From Artocarpus heterophyllus (taxonomy: Eukaryota > Streptophyta > Magnoliopsida > Rosales > Moraceae), in the NCBI GenBank assembly GCA_025403435.1, contig CM046327.1, forward strand, positions 15,864,218 through 15,928,217: DNA of 64,000 nt, read 5' to 3'. Both the position numbers and the translations under genes were made by a program. Below the pieces are notes generated by a model that saw only the letters and a program-made list of their open reading frames with translations, made no database searches and was not told where the DNA came from. Below, in pieces: positions 50,281-63,150 of the stretch. The first letter of the stretch is position 1. The number at the start of each line of letters is the position of its first letter.

Positions 50281-51691
50281 CCTGATCGATACTAGTTCAT
50301 GTATAAACCAAGGTTCATGTGTTGTTTGCGAATGTACTTGTATATCGTGGAACTTCGTTTCTGCCTTTGTTAAATTAAGGTTGTTGAGGTTGCTTATTGG
50401 ATTTTTTATAACGTGATGTTATTTTATTTCGAGGGTTTGAGAGACAATGTGTTTACTAGATTGTCATGAAGAGGTCAACTTGAACAGTCAAGACATAATT
50501 TATGGGATCCAATGGTAATGAAATCGATTTGCTGTATAATAATGTATATCATACAATTGCCTCATTCTATATTTGTCTCGTATTTTATCCATCATGCTAT
50601 AACTTACAATTAAGTAGTCTTCTCTGGGGCGACCTGGGAGTTTATAGCCTATCTAATAACACAATTGAAACTATGTTTTGTGATTATAACCAATGTTTTG
50701 TCTAAATTTCGTAAGAGAATATATTATCGTAATTTGAGTATTTCGTAATTTTGAGTAGAAGTCTGCTTGGATGTACCAAACTATTATCCAACGGAAAGTG
50801 GAATTTAAAAATGCAAAGATATAAGAATGCATCAAGCTTACAAAAATTTAAGCACCAGTCGATTTGTATTAGTGTTGCCATCATACATTGACAACTATCT
50901 TGAGATCACATCACAAGACAACAAGCGTAGCCTCGGACGAATTTACCATCGATTGCTGGCTTTTCGCCGGCTTGAATATCAAGTAAGGAAGGACCTGTTT
51001 ACAATGTTAATCCCGTAATAAGGCTCTGTTTGGTTGAAAGAGGGACTGTATGAATAATGCAAAGGGTGGTAAAATGTTAATGATGGAGACAATAATAACA
51101 ATTCTTTTATGTTTGATAGGAGAGATTAAAACGAATGATATAAGTAATTTGTCTTGTTACTATATTGTTAGGATTTTCTTTTAAAAGGTAAAATAGTCTC
51201 TTTTTCAGAGCAGATTTTTTGGGCGTTGGAGGTTGTCATCGCTCTATATTTCCTCTCCATGTCTCTTCCATCCAACCAAACAAAGGATCAATTATCTCAC
51301 TCCATCTCTCCTTCCACCCTCTCCCCAATCCCTCCCTCCAACCAAACATAATCTCAGAGAATGTACTAAAAATTGTTCCGGATTGTAACAAGATACCTTT
51401 AGTATAAATATATTATCCAAAAAAGAAAAAGAAAGAAAACCAAATGACCCAACAAAACTATATCAACAAGAATTAAGAAGTCGTCTTTGAAGATGAAGGG
51501 CACTTGATATTCTTGATAATTTATCTCACTTAGACAAAGTCGCTTTTTCACATTTTTTTCAAAGACATTCTTGTATCATCAAACAGCCACTGATATAAGT
51601 AAAATCATTTTAGAAACCTCTAAACCATGGGGCAGCATCTCCACTGCCTGTCCCAGCATAGTTCTTAGGCACATTAACCACGCAAGTTCGT
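50281..51691. other. convergent intergenic region
   Basis: This is the 3' flank of both the CK2 alpha gene (plus) and the zinc-finger gene (minus). It holds the MITE-like element at 51018-51356 and otherwise nothing recognised. Short ORFs here lack similarity. Confidence 0.6.
51018..51356. mobile_element. MITE-like element with GTTTGGTTG ends
   Basis: The left end AGGCTCTGTTTGGTTGAAAG and the complement of the right end (GATTATGTTTGGTTGGAGGG) are imperfect inverted repeats. A third copy, CATCCAACCAAACAAAGG, lies inside near 51270. The element is about 0.34 kb and non-coding. It fits a short non-autonomous DNA transposon or a nested pair. Confidence 0.55.
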
Positions 51692-52664
51692 TCATTTCTT
51701 GAGGTGAGGAAAGCATACATAAAGATCAGACTTGGGATGCTTTGCCTCAGCATGTTCCCTGCACTTCACCTCAGAAGTGGTGCACATAAATGTCTGCATG
51801 CACACCTTGCACTGCATACAACATTATAACAAGTCAAAACTCAACATTTTTCAAGTAAAGAATTGCATTTAATAAAAGTTCTTACTTGGTAATGATGTGT
51901 TTTCAAAAGGGTCAGCATTTATATATATAATATATATATTAAAGATTTTTTCTTTAGGTTTGATAAACAGAAAACATAGAGAGAGGACATAATAAATGCT
52001 TTAATCTGCCATCCTAGTATAATATGTTCGTAATATTACTATTAAAAATCAACATATAATCAGTAATTTATAAAAAGCAAGATCTCTCAATAATACAAAA
52101 TCTGACTCTCACGAGATGACATTGCCAGAAACGCGTTGATGAATAAACTTCTTTTGACAAAAGAAAAAGAAAAAAGCTTGTGCATTTAATACATTAATAA
52201 ATTTAAAGGATAAAATCCATTATTTTGCATATTTAAACCCAATTAAGAAAAAGTAAAGCAAAAACGACTAATATAAAATTCTCAGCAACAAAATAGAATT
52301 TCAGAAAATTACCTGGATTGACATAGCTTTCTTGTTTGATTCGAGTTGGCTTCCTGCACAAATCAAACAAATTACGCTCAAAAAGAGAGAGAAAAAAAAA
52401 ACTATTCAAGACAAATGACTAGATCTATGTCAGACAAATCATGATTACGAAATTTCACAATTAAATATCAATTTTCTGTCTTCCGCCCGAGAATCAAAAG
52501 AAAATTTCAAGAAAAGTCATTTGTTTTCAAGGCAACCAAACAAATGATTTCTGCACATAGAAGGGGGTGGAGACCCCGGGAAAAAGCTCACCCTTGGCGG
52601 CTTTTTGCTTCTCCATGTTCTTCTCACGGGCCATCTTCGCTTTCTGTCCATTGCCTCCTCCCAT
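51692..52664 (-). CDS. small C2H2 zinc-finger protein, At2g23090 type
   Basis: Three exons, complement(51692-51811, 52313-52353, 52592-52664), with GT-AG introns, give 77 aa, about the length of the Arabidopsis homologue as recalled. The N-terminus (MGGGNGQKAKMAREKNMEKQ) is basic and low in complexity, like the SERF/4F5 family. The C-terminal half has a C2H2 finger: CKVC (39-42), then H58 and H63 in HAEAKH, ending CFPHLKK. The start ATG is fixed by the conserved MGGGNGQK sequence. The protein is uncharacterised. Nucleic-acid or protein binding is possible from the finger, but no function is shown. It lies tail-to-tail with CK2 alpha. The exons are too short for a plain ORF scan to reveal. Confidence 0.92.
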
Positions 52665-53439
52665 GTCTTCTGAGCAGAGCGGCCAACGAAGAAGAACAAG
52701 AAGAGAACCTGAAAACCCTAATTTCGCGAGAAAGGGCTCGCTCCTTCCTTCCTTCCTTCCTGGGTCGGTGTTCAAAGAGAAAAATTGAAAGCCGGTGGGG
52801 TCTGCCCTCTTTATAGCTTGAGATGGAATGATCCAGTCACTGCCGAAAAGGTCACCGTCCAATAAATGTACCTTTTTTATGTCCTTTTCATCTGTTGTCG
52901 TTTAAGGGTGCAATGAATGAATGACAATGTTCGGAATATTTTTTTGGTCGAGATTTTATTGTTTTCTAGTTTAATTGACATTAATAACTTGTTGGAACAC
53001 AACTGAAATTTCTAATGATTTTTCTTACAAAATTTAAACTAAAAGTTTGTTAGAAAATTGTGTTCCCAAGTAGCTTATAAGCCTTTTAATTTTGGTCTGC
53101 CAAGCCACTGTATTATTATTAACTTTTTTACATTAATTTATTATAAATTTAAGGGATATTGAGGGAAATAGCTACTTTGTTAGGATCTATTGAATTTCTA
53201 CTGACAGCCTAGTAAAAATAGTCTTTGGACCGTTGAATATTGGCTGCTGCTTGTGCTGTCTGGGTTTTAATCTTCTTTAAGAATTTTGTTCAGAGAAACA
53301 ATATTCTTAGACTGCCAATGCCACACTTAAGAATCTATCATTATCTAAGATATATAAGATGTCACTGCAATGCTTTTAGCACTGATTTTAGTTGATGGCA
53401 AGTAATCCCAAGTGATTACTGGGACATTTTTATCCAAAA
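52665..53439. other. promoter side of the zinc-finger gene and intergenic DNA
   Basis: The first 200 bp should hold the leader and promoter on the minus strand, and TATAAAGAGGG (complement of 52804-52814) is a candidate TATA box. A CTTC run lies at 52744-52760. ORFs in both directions over this GC-richer stretch lack similarity. The rest is AT-rich and featureless. Confidence 0.45.
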
Positions 53440-53760
53440 TGATAAAGAAATATTATTTTTTAAAAACTAATCGTAGTAAATATTAAGTTTTGAAATATTT
53501 TTAGTAAATATCATATTTATAATGTAAATAATTTATCTACTTTTTTGTTTATAGTGTAAATAATTCTTATTTATACAATAAAAGATTTATGGTGTAAATA
53601 ATATATTTACCTCTTTATTTATAATATAAATATTTCTTATTTACATAGTAAATAAGTTTTTTGTATTGTAAATTTGATATTTACTACAAATATTTTAAAA
53701 ACTTGATATTTACTTCAAAAAGTTTAAAAAATCTGATATTTTCCTCATTTTTATTTGCCT
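53440..53760. repeat. AT-rich dispersed repeat, copy 1
   Basis: Starts AAACTAATCGTAGTAAATA, contains repeated TTTATAGTGTAAATAATT-like units and ends GATATTTTCCTCAT. A second copy lies at about 55945-56135 with the same order of landmarks. No coding capacity. Confidence 0.6.
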
Positions 53761-53924
53761 TAGACCAAACTCAAGGAAGCTACTCTCGTGTCATACGAGG
53801 CCAACTCAAAGGTGAGGCAATTGAGGCAACAGCCTTAGACCCCAGTCGCCTTGAGCCAACCCCTCTGCAAATTAAATATTACTTATATAGGTCATTTGAA
53901 GGAGCGGCTTTAACTATCAATTAA

Positions 53925-54010
53925 AATTATAAACAGTGTAAAGCTCTCACATACTATAATAAAAAACGACAATGTAAAGCTCTCATATAGTATAGTTTTC
54001 AAACCAAAAT
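53925..54010. repeat. GTAAAGCTCTCA motif repeats
   Basis: Two copies of TGTAAAGCTCTCA followed by TATAGTATA-like sequence. The complement, GTGAGAGTTTTACA, recurs at 54840-54960 and 45630-45720, pointing to a dispersed MITE-like family. Confidence 0.5.
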
Positions 54011-54082
54011 TGTTGGTTCCAAACAGCCTAATATATTAAATTTGTAGTATTTGTGACAATTTTTTGTGTAAGCATATTGTAG

Positions 54083-54120
<38 letters not shown>

Positions 54121-54786
54121 ATTATCAAAATAGCATTTGAAAACCTAGTTAAAACTATAGGTTAGAACAAAAAAAATTGTAGAAAAAAAACACTGTTAAA
54201 AAGTTTATTGAAACCAATTTGCGGTTTAAATGGAATTCCTAAACGCCCTATAAATCTCATAAGTTAGGCCTCTTTAATTTTAGTACGGAAAAAATATTAA
54301 GAATGCTTTTTATTTTTTTTAGCAGCTTTATTTTTTTTATAGACAAAATTGACTACTAAAAATGCAAGAAATGTTCAAGAAAATGGCTATTCCCCATTTT
54401 TTGTGTTAAACTCACTCTCTAGATTCTCTCTATTTTATGTTTTTGCAAGAAAAAAAAAATGGTTAACATTTTAAACTTTTTTTTTTTTGGCTGCTAACAT
54501 TTGAAACTTAATTTCAACGTCTCTGCTCCTTATCTGCACTTCTTCTCGAAAGATTCCTCTCAAGCTTTTGGAACAACTCCAACCTTGTTGTGTTAGGGTT
54601 CGTCTTACATTTCACTAACACAAGGGTAAAAGACATTCACAACACAAAGGTGTTCATTCTTCATAAAACATGTAAAACATAGAAGAATCATTAATAAAAC
54701 TTTACATAGTGAAATTCTACATTAGGAGAGACAACATTTTCCCACTTGTTAGAGTCGCCTACCTCCTAACAATTTGAGCAGCTTTT
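54011..54786. other. AT-rich DNA, nothing recognised
   Basis: A TA run (about 54083-54113), A- and T-homopolymers and no coding similarity. It may include further parts of the repeat family above. Confidence 0.4.
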
Positions 54787-54975
54787 AGAGCATGTTTGAC
54801 AACGGAATAAGAACTAAAAGCTAAAACAATCATACTGTAGCATGTGAGAGTTTTATATTGTAGCAGTTTCAACTATATAGAGCATGTTTGACAACGGAAT
54901 AAGAACTAAAAGCTAAAACAATCATACTGTAGCATGTGAGAGTTTTACATTGTAGTAGTTTCAACTATATATAGT
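54787..54975. repeat. 92-bp tandem duplication with GTGAGAGTTTTACA motif
   Basis: AGAGCATGTTTGACAACGG at 54787 recurs at 54879. The two copies are nearly identical through TAGCATGTGAGAGTTTTA and GTTTCAACTATATA. The near-identity suggests a recent duplication. Confidence 0.85.
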
Positions 54976-55002
54976 TAGAATGGGATTGTCAAATGCACCC
55001 TT

Positions 55003-55229
55003 AGATTGAAAAATTAACGGTATCAAAGCAAAGCAAGAGTCTTGAGTTTAAGTCTAGATACATCTTCACTTATTTAAATAAACATAATTAAGAATGTAGT
55101 TGGATTAAAATCCAAACGCACTCTTAGATAGATTGAAAACTTAACGGTATTAGAGCAAAGCAAGAGTCTTAAGTTTAAATCTAGGTACACATTCACTTAT
55201 TCACGTAAACATAACTAAGAATGTAAAGC
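55003..55229. repeat. 127-bp-period tandem duplication
   Basis: AGATTGAAAAATTAACGGTAT at 55003 recurs with changes at 55130. Both copies continue with AGCAAAGCAAGAGTCTT and a GTTTAAGTC-like string that weakly resembles a tRNA box B. It may be a pair of SINE-like fragments. Confidence 0.65.
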
Positions 55230-55944
55230 TAAATAATAATTATATGGCTGTCTTGGTCGAGCTGTGAATTTACTCCACATTTGTTGTATAAAAGCACGCA
55301 GAGGCAGAAAGCATTAGTGTTGTGAACTTTGTAAGGTCCACAAGTTCACATCTTCACATGCTGCCTATGGCTTCAATACAACAATGAAATATTATCTTGA
55401 AAAAAAACATTATCTTGAAAAAAGAAAAGAAAAGAAAAAAAGAAATTATCATTAGGCGAATATTTGTTTTCTTGTAGTACCATCTCAAGCTATCCATGCA
55501 AATGTTGACTTTGAGGAAAAATGAAAAAGAAAAAAAATTAAAAAAAAAAATCATTCAAGAGGAACAATTATTACTGTTGCACAATAATGCCTAGTCATTG
55601 TTTAATCAATGCACGTAGTAAACTCCAAGCAACCTTTTGTATCCCTTCTACCAGAAAGGAACAGAAATTTTCTTAAATACAAGTGTTAAATAGTGAAATT
55701 AAGCTATTATTTTGAGGAAAAAGGGCTATGAATAGACACTTCACCAATGTTATAATGAACTTCCCACCAGCCATTGTTCCAGATCATTGATTTTATTAGT
55801 AAAGTGTTTTGTTTTCCTGTATAATATAACGTTTTATTGTTTAAAGAAATGAAAGAAAAATGATGACATTGAATAGATTATGACATAAACCGACCCAAGT
55901 TTGAATGGATTGCCTTGTGGCAATTTTTCTTTTAAACAGCAGTT
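55230..55944. other. AT-rich intergenic DNA, nothing recognised
   Basis: No coding similarity. A-rich runs near 55395-55445 and 55525-55550 produce a spurious phenylalanine-rich ORF on the minus strand. Confidence 0.5.
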
Positions 55945-56140
55945 TTATAAAACTAATTGTAGTAACTAGCAAGTTTTAAACATAATTATAGTAAATAATA
56001 AATTTATAGTATAAATAATTTTTATTTATATAGTGAAGAAATTATATATAACAAATATGTTACTTACTGTAAATATTTTCAAAACATGGTGTTTATCTCA
56101 AAAACTTTCAAAAATATGTTATTTTCCTCATGTTTCCCTT
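55945..56140. repeat. AT-rich dispersed repeat, copy 2
   Basis: Diverged partner of 53440-53760: AAACTAATTGTAGTAACTA, repeated TTTATAGTATAAATAATTTTTATTTATA, then ATGTTATTTTCCTCATG. Same orientation. Confidence 0.55.
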
Positions 56141-57660
56141 TTCTTACGTTTTATTCTTTAACCAGACAACAGATATTTATATCTCAAGTCTCGGTAGCTT
56201 TTATGGCGCTTCTATAATCATTTCCAATTGTGCTTTGATTTTACCTCTTAGGATGTCATTGTATTTGTTTCCTAGTTAGCAAAATAACGTCTAATTTATC
56301 ATCATTGCTCATACCATAAGTGAGACTCTTAGTGATAAATCCTATAGTCAAGTAATAATAAATCATCAAGTTAATTATTGATAAATCGAACTCAGTTAAT
56401 CACAAATTCACTATTTTCAAAAATGTTTATTTTTCTAATTTAACATAATTGAAATCATTTTCAAAAAAGGACAAAAAATAGTATTCTATTTAAAAACCTT
56501 ATTAAGATCTTCAACTCTTCCAAATAATTAAACATGTAATTTCAAAACAAGATACTTTATCTTTATACGTTTTTTTTTTTTTTTTTGTTTTAAAAGGATA
56601 ACTTGGATTTCATAAGAAAAAAAGAGAACACTATCATGCAAAGTAAAATTACTTGAGTAAAAGATTGCTTCTTTTTTTTTTGGTTGTTCATTAAGTAAAA
56701 TTAATTAAGCAAGTAAATACAAAATTTTTTTGTGTTATAACTACATGTTCATTTATGAAGAGGTGGTTTAAACAACTTCCATAAATACTTTTAAATGTTG
56801 AGCTCACTGCTTTGCTAATTCATGACATAGGGGATTTCAAGAGCGTATACTTAAAAAAATAATTTATCAGTAAGTATTTGTTTTTCAGTCGTCAAGTTTA
56901 CATAAAATAGTGATTTTAATAATCTAACAGTCAAAATTAGAGTTCTACTAATAGAGATCTGCATTGTAGAAGGACCCTATATAAAGACAATTTTCTTGTA
57001 GTAATTAGGACAGCTCAATAAAGCTCATAGCTGCCAGGTTTAGGATCCTTCCTCCATTTTATTCTTACATATCCGTTTGACGGTTATGGATCATAAAATA
57101 GAGCTCCATTGCAACTATGGGGTTGAGTCATGAGATATTACATATGATCTAGACGAAGGAAAATCGCAGAAGAGAATTATATGGTTGTGACACCTGCAGG
57201 ATAAATCTTTCCTTAATGGAGGATAAAGAAATCTTATAATCAAACTATTTATATTTTTCAGTAAAATAAAATTCAAGTAGAGAAACTTATTCTAATTAAG
57301 TGTGTGTGTATATATATATATAGCTGACACATTATTATCATCTGCCGTCGTAAACCCGACAATCATTCAATTTCGTTGTTTAAAAATCCTTACTGTGCTA
57401 GACTAGTGACGCTTTAGTTTCTGAGTAATGGATTTGTGAGTTCGGTTTGAGGTAAAGAAGCTTCAACGACTAACATGTTAGTTTTATGATTTTGCTCTAT
57501 GTTTAGTAGCACATGTGACATATCCAATTCACATATGAATCTCGTTTGTGAGTTCGTTTCGGTTCTACTTATTGCATGATCCATTTATGCTTATTTATAA
57601 ACTTTAATTATTCATGTCATATCCTTAACTAAACTAGGGCCCAAGTGTTAGTATCAAATG
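56141..57660. other. AT-rich intergenic DNA, no gene seen
   Basis: Homopolymer T runs (about 56568-56587), a short TA run (57307-57322) and no reading frame or RNA gene recognised in 1.5 kb. Confidence 0.5.
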
Positions 57661-59800
57661 CACATCTAGGTCATTGTAACACCAATATTGTAATATGAGT
57701 TAGAACTCCTCTTGAGTCGGAAGGTTAGTACGACACTTTCTTATCTTACCTGGTGAATCATTTACCAGTTCCTTTAATTATGATAACATACCATTCATGA
57801 TGCTTAAATAACTTAAGATAGGTGCATTATAAATGCATTTGATTAAATGGAATAATAATATTTTTTGAAAATCTTTTTATCCACATTGTAGGTGGTCGAA
57901 ACTTACTTGTAATTTGCAGAGCATAACCAATTTTCCCGTGCCCTTCACTATACATCTAAATATCCTGCTTGGACAATTTACCAGTATTAGCTAACTTACT
58001 TTTTATCGAACCGTATGCCGGTAACAAAATGTAAATGTAAATCACCAAATCTGGTTGTTAGACGGTTTTCTAGAAACTTGGGTGTTACAGTACTTATTTC
58101 TCTTATCTCTCAATGCCTTTCCGTCACTAATGAAAATAGGGAGAAATTTCCTTTAAGGGATGCTTTTTTCTAATTCGGACGTTTCAGGCAGTTTTGCAAA
58201 AAATGACATTTTTTGCCCTCAATGGGTCTTGGAAAACTTTTCAAGCCCGCTTTTGTTAACAACTTGCATTTTGTTGCTTATTGACAACAGGCAATAAAAA
58301 TGAGGTGTCGGTTTTCATCTCATGGTAAAAACCCATTTTAACAAAACTTTACGATCGAATTGTGAAAATTTAGACAATTTGGCCCTCGGGTCCCAAAAAC
58401 GATCATGTTGTACCATTGGGCCTAGTTTTTCAAAAGGATCAAAACTCTCTAAAGTCCCTAAATCCAATTTCTTTAATTTAGAAATGTTTTCCTTTTTTAA
58501 CCTAATTTTTGAAATTTTTGTGATTAAAACTCACGCGATTCATAACTCATAAACCATGCAGAATTTTCACGAGCCGTCTATTATCGTTAACGATTTTGAT
58601 GAGTTCTACAACTTTTGTGATTTAACTTTTCTAAAATTCAAATTGCATTGTGAGGTTTCTAGTTGTTTTTCAAAACTGTCCCAAACATCATAAACGTTTC
58701 AATTTAACCCATATGGTATTTCACTAAACTTTGTTCATAAAAGTTATTACCCTCACTGTTTTGGGCAGAAATAGAACTTTTTTTCCAGAAATTAGATTGT
58801 CTAAAGTCCCACAAAATCACTAACTTTAGTGAAAACCTCAAAACTTTGTTTCTAAGTAAAGATTTTCAAACTAGGTTTTTAAACATATAAACCCTAGTTT
58901 CTACTCATCTAACCTCATCATCATACACATAACAAGCCATACAATCATGCCATAGAATCCCTTAAATATGTCATAGTCCATACTATACAAATATATGCCA
59001 ATTTTTATGAAAAGAAACAAACTTTAAAGAAAAAGGTTATGGGTTTTACCAATGAATTTTTGAGCTTGGTAAACCTCCTCAAAGTAGCTAGTTCTTGTCA
59101 AACTATCATAACATAAATTATAGCAAAAACTTCCATTAAAAATCCTTTCCAAAATCCTAATAAAACCTTAGAAACACATAGAAAAAGTCTAAGATTTACC
59201 TTCCAAAGTTGCTATTCCTTGTACCAAGCACTTGAACTTGACCTACTTCTTGATTGGAAGATGGATTTTTGGGTTATTTTAAGCAAAATGCTTTGAGAAA
59301 GAGAGCTTAAGGGCTGCTGGTTTTGGGAAGAAGGAAATGGAGTTTTTGGTTCAATTTTTGAATGGTAAAATGATGACAATGTCTTAGGATTTTTTTTCAA
59401 ACTTCATAACTCGTCACACCTAGTCAACTCTAAAGCATTTTTGTGGTAAAAATTGTACCCATTTAGCATGGTACATCCGGCCACAACGAGAAAGGGGTGA
59501 GGTAGCTCATTTTCATTCTTTTGGGTGTCCTAATGGTGGGTCCACTAATTTTCACATAGTGTAATTTTATACGGCATTATATTTTTCTTATACAGTCAGT
59601 GAAAATTTGAGGAGATATGATTTTTATAGCCTAAAATTATATTGACTAACTTTTTTAACCTATACTGACTATTTTCTAACACAATATTTCATATATCTGT
59701 GTTTGTACTTTATCACTTCAATTACATTGTACCATGTGCCTTTTTTACTTTTATGTGTCTTTTTACACTGTATTCCATTAACTAATGAATTGTAGACCCA
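57661..59800 (-). repeat. diverged, inverted relative of the LARD LTR
   Basis: On the minus strand the region follows the order of the LARD LTR at 4401-8499. A CTGTATAAG/AAAATTACACTAT zone lies at about 59560-59600 and GGACCCACCATTAGG near 59525. A GTAAATCTTAGACTT stretch lies near 59195 and a GTTGTAGAACTCATCAAAATCGTTAA zone near 58590-58625. GGACTTTAGAGAG lies near 58455, and CAAGTAAGTTTCGACCACCTACA near 57890-57915 parallels 11894-11920. TGTAACACCC occurs internally at 58082-58091. Divergence is clearly greater than between the two LARD LTRs. No coding region and no clean termini were found, so it is a remnant or a solo LTR of an older subfamily. Confidence 0.55.
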
Positions 59801-60036
59801 AAAACCTTTACCAGTTTATTTGACAATAATTAACCATATTTATATTGTTTTAGACTATGACACGATTTTCTAGTTTAATTAACATATTTATCCTTTATTA
59901 ATTTATATCACAAAATTTATTATCAATGTGATATAAATTTCACTTTAAGGATATTTCACAAATTTTTGAGTATTTAAACTCATAAAATTTGTATACTTAA
60001 AGTACTCAAAGTTGCATAAAAATTCATATATATAAT

Positions 60037-61985
60037 GTTGAAAAAATAGTACGCAGTGGAATTTTAAAAATTTTATATTAGAGTATTTTTCAAAATACAA
60101 GTTTGACACACTATATGCATAATTAACCAGATCTTACTAACATTTGAATGGCAAAGAACTCGCACAATCTGTGAAGAGAAGTAACGTTCCAAAAGAGCCT
60201 TAACCAACTGGTCTTCTTTGTTGTTCTCTATCCACGATCGGAGTGAGTGTGGGCTCATACGTATAGCTCTTCCTCTAGGTGACTCTCCATCCAACCAATT
60301 GAGAGAACCCAAAGCTAGTGTTCATGATTTGTGAACAAGAGCTTTCAAGGAGTTTTAGATTCTCACCAACAGAGTATCACTCTTAATCTCTCAATTGATT
60401 TGAATAACTTATGTGACTTACTCCCTATTTATAAAGGTTGGGTCTAGGGTCAGTCCTTATCAGATAAGGTCTAAAAAATTCGAAACAAAATCAAATTCGG
60501 ATCAATATCTAATGAAATCTGCATAAAAAATGCGTGATCTTTTTTCCGTTCATCGGCAGGCCAATCTGCCTAATCAGCATGCCAAACTGTCGAAAAAAAA
60601 TCTCAGTGAATCTTTTATTTTCCACCCGAGATTCTATAGGATAAAGTCTCAGTTTTAATTCAAATAACCCAATAGAGAAGTTATCTAATCAAAACAACTT
60701 TATCTAGATAATCTCTAAGAAAATAAATGAATTCCTAATAATTCTACAAGCTTATCTTGATTTAATTTATTCAAAATTAAATCAACCGATAAACAGACAA
60801 GAATTAGCTGATCCCAATAATTCAACAAGTTTATCTTAAATTAATTTGAACCGATAAACAGACATGAATTATTTGATTCTTTCGAATGTCAACCAATCTA
60901 ATAAATCTGACATAAGTCACCAATTATTGAAAAAACACGCCGTATCGTTACAGGATTTTATGAGCTAGCAAATGGGACCAAATGGACCTATCTAGTTCAA
61001 GCTCCCGATAATTACAAAACCCAATATCCCATATATACATTTCATAATTATCAACTCCAACGCTACTCCACTAAAAGCTTGGAGCTACACTCTTGAACTA
61101 CATAGAATTACAAAGCCCATATAGCTAAGTCTCCATGACATATCATAGTGTATCGTATCCCCATAGGATTATCTATAATTGGCTTAAGGACAAGTTCTGT
61201 CTTACCTTCCCGATTATTTTTATCTTACGTTCCATTATCTCACCATCGAAAAACTTACCATCCAAAGACAGTATACCATTCGGTTACACCTATATATCCA
61301 AATGGTTGAGCGCTCCAATTTTTCAATTACAAGATAACGCATATAAGAGGATATCACTACTCTTAAATAGGAGCTATGGATTTCATATCTATGAATAACT
61401 GGTCTCTGCTATCAAGAGTCATGCCTCCAACTTACCAGCATGCATACCACTATTAAGATGTGGGTGTCACCCTTTGGTACATCAAAAGACATAAGTCAAG
61501 ACAATGGGCCTACTATTTATCTCAGGATTAAGATACAATACAAATGATTGTCTAAAGTGAATCGATTTGCTGAGACAGAATTATTAATCCAAATCAATTC
61601 ACTTTATGTCCCGATCTAACACATCGTCATCTATGACAACGTGCCAATATTTTTATTCATGGAGTCCAACTTCGATGGTCAAGACAAACTATCTCCCAAT
61701 AGGGATATAGACAACATAACAATCTTTACATGAATAAAGCGCTCAACTTTATTCCCTCGATTACGGATCTTATGTTTTAAACTATCACCTTAAAAATCGT
61801 GTCTTCCGCATAATCTGTCCATCATATGCCCAATTCTTAAAGGTTTAGACCGACAGTCTCAGACTTTTGTTTGCTTAATATACATTCAACAAATATGAAC
61901 GTAAAGAGGACAAGATTTGGTATATAAACAATTAATAAATTCTTTATTGATAAAACTGTCTCCAAAAAACTTATTACATTTTTAC
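60037..61985 (-). repeat. LTR-retroelement remnant (minus strand)
   Basis: The minus strand has a strong TATA box, TATAAATAGGGAG (60421-60433). It also has copia-style ends, TTTTTTCAACA at 60037 and a candidate TGTTGAATTATTGG start at 60827, although flanking 5-mers do not match as a target duplication. Imperfect repeats of about 75 bp lie at about 60720-60870. To the right, about 1.1 kb of non-coding sequence may be internal untranslated region or a longer LTR. One CGGCAGGCCAA word at 60553 recalls the gypsy LTR cluster. No gag or pol was seen. Confidence 0.4.
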
Positions 61986-62159
61986 TCCTTTAGGCAGACA
62001 TGTCTAACATATAATGCACATTAACATTATTAATAAATAATTTACATTTTATCTTATTTATAAAAAATACGATTTATGGAGCAAAATTCATTATTTAAAT
62101 CTAAATTAATTTTAGATTTAAATTAATAAATTTTCTCAGACATTGTAGATTTCCTACCT
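61986..62159. other. AT-rich spacer
   Basis: Very AT-rich sequence between two retroelement-like regions. Nothing recognised. Confidence 0.4.
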
Positions 62160-63105
62160 TATCCTTCACTATACACGTGTCAACTTAGGTCAACTCTGGT
62201 CACGGGAACTGGTCAACCAACCCTGTGGGTCTACCATTACAAAACTACTTGAGCAAGGCATATTGATGAGTTTTGCTAGAATCGACCAAAAGACGACCCA
62301 CTAATCAAGATCGACTTGGGTGGCCAATCAACATAGGATTGATTGAAGGTTTGAATCGACAACAGATTTACGGGCCTACCTTGGGCCAATAAGAAAACGT
62401 AGACTTTGAGACTTTATAAGGCCAATTCTACAATATCAGAAAACTAAAGAAATTGGATCAAGTTTGAAGAGGAAGTTGCCTAAATCAAAAAAGGAAACAA
62501 TAGAAAGAAAAAGTCAACTAGAATCAAATATGGAAGCTGCCCATTCTAGTCATAACCAAATCAACTTGAGAATTAGGAAACTAAAAAGGATTCAAATCAC
62601 TCCTTATAAATGCGGGATTGTCACAAAAAATTCAAAGGATTCTCATAGTGTCTCATCATTCATATTTTCTGCATATTTCTTTGTAACTCTTCTTTTCTCT
62701 CTTTCCCATTCACAATCCTTTAAGACCCTATAGTGGAGTAGCCTTTACGTTGCAAACCACCATAAATTTTAAATTTGTGTGCCTTCTCTTCTCTCTTTTG
62801 TCTACCATTTGCACTTTACATTCTTGTTCTTACTTTCCACCAACTTGAAGGCCATTGACCAGCGCTCTAGTGAAAGACTAGAATCGGTCATTGGCCCTAC
62901 GTTACAAGTTCAATTGTATCTTTACATTAAAAATAAACTGCTATAAATTTGTATGCCTTCTCTCTTTTATTTACTATTTTGCACTTTACATTTTTGTTCA
63001 TTGTTTCCTAGACTTGAAGGCCATTGACCAGGGTTCCAGTAGATGTCTAGAATTGGTCATTGGCCCTACCTTATAAATTCAAAATTCAATTGTAGATTGG
63101 GCGTG
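62160..63105 (+). repeat. probable LTR fragment with a 169-bp tandem duplication
   Basis: CTTATAAATGCGGG near 62603 resembles an LTR TATA box. It is followed by pyrimidine-rich leader-like sequence and a tandem pair at about 62765-62925 and 62937-63095 (CTTGAAGGCCATTGACC at 62844 and 63013). Each copy pairs GGCCATTGACC with GGTCATTGGCC about 45 bases on, an imperfect inverted repeat. An 89-codon ORF (62464-62733) has no recognisable domain. The retroelement assignment is by appearance only. Confidence 0.4.
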
Positions 63106-63150
63106 AAAAGAAAAACTTTTTCAGGCCCGTTGACCTTCTACCCGGGCTCT

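Noticed and set aside
62464..62733. 89-aa basic ORF
   Set aside because: It has no known motif, ends in a hydrophobic tail across a TATA-like site, and lies in LTR-like sequence.
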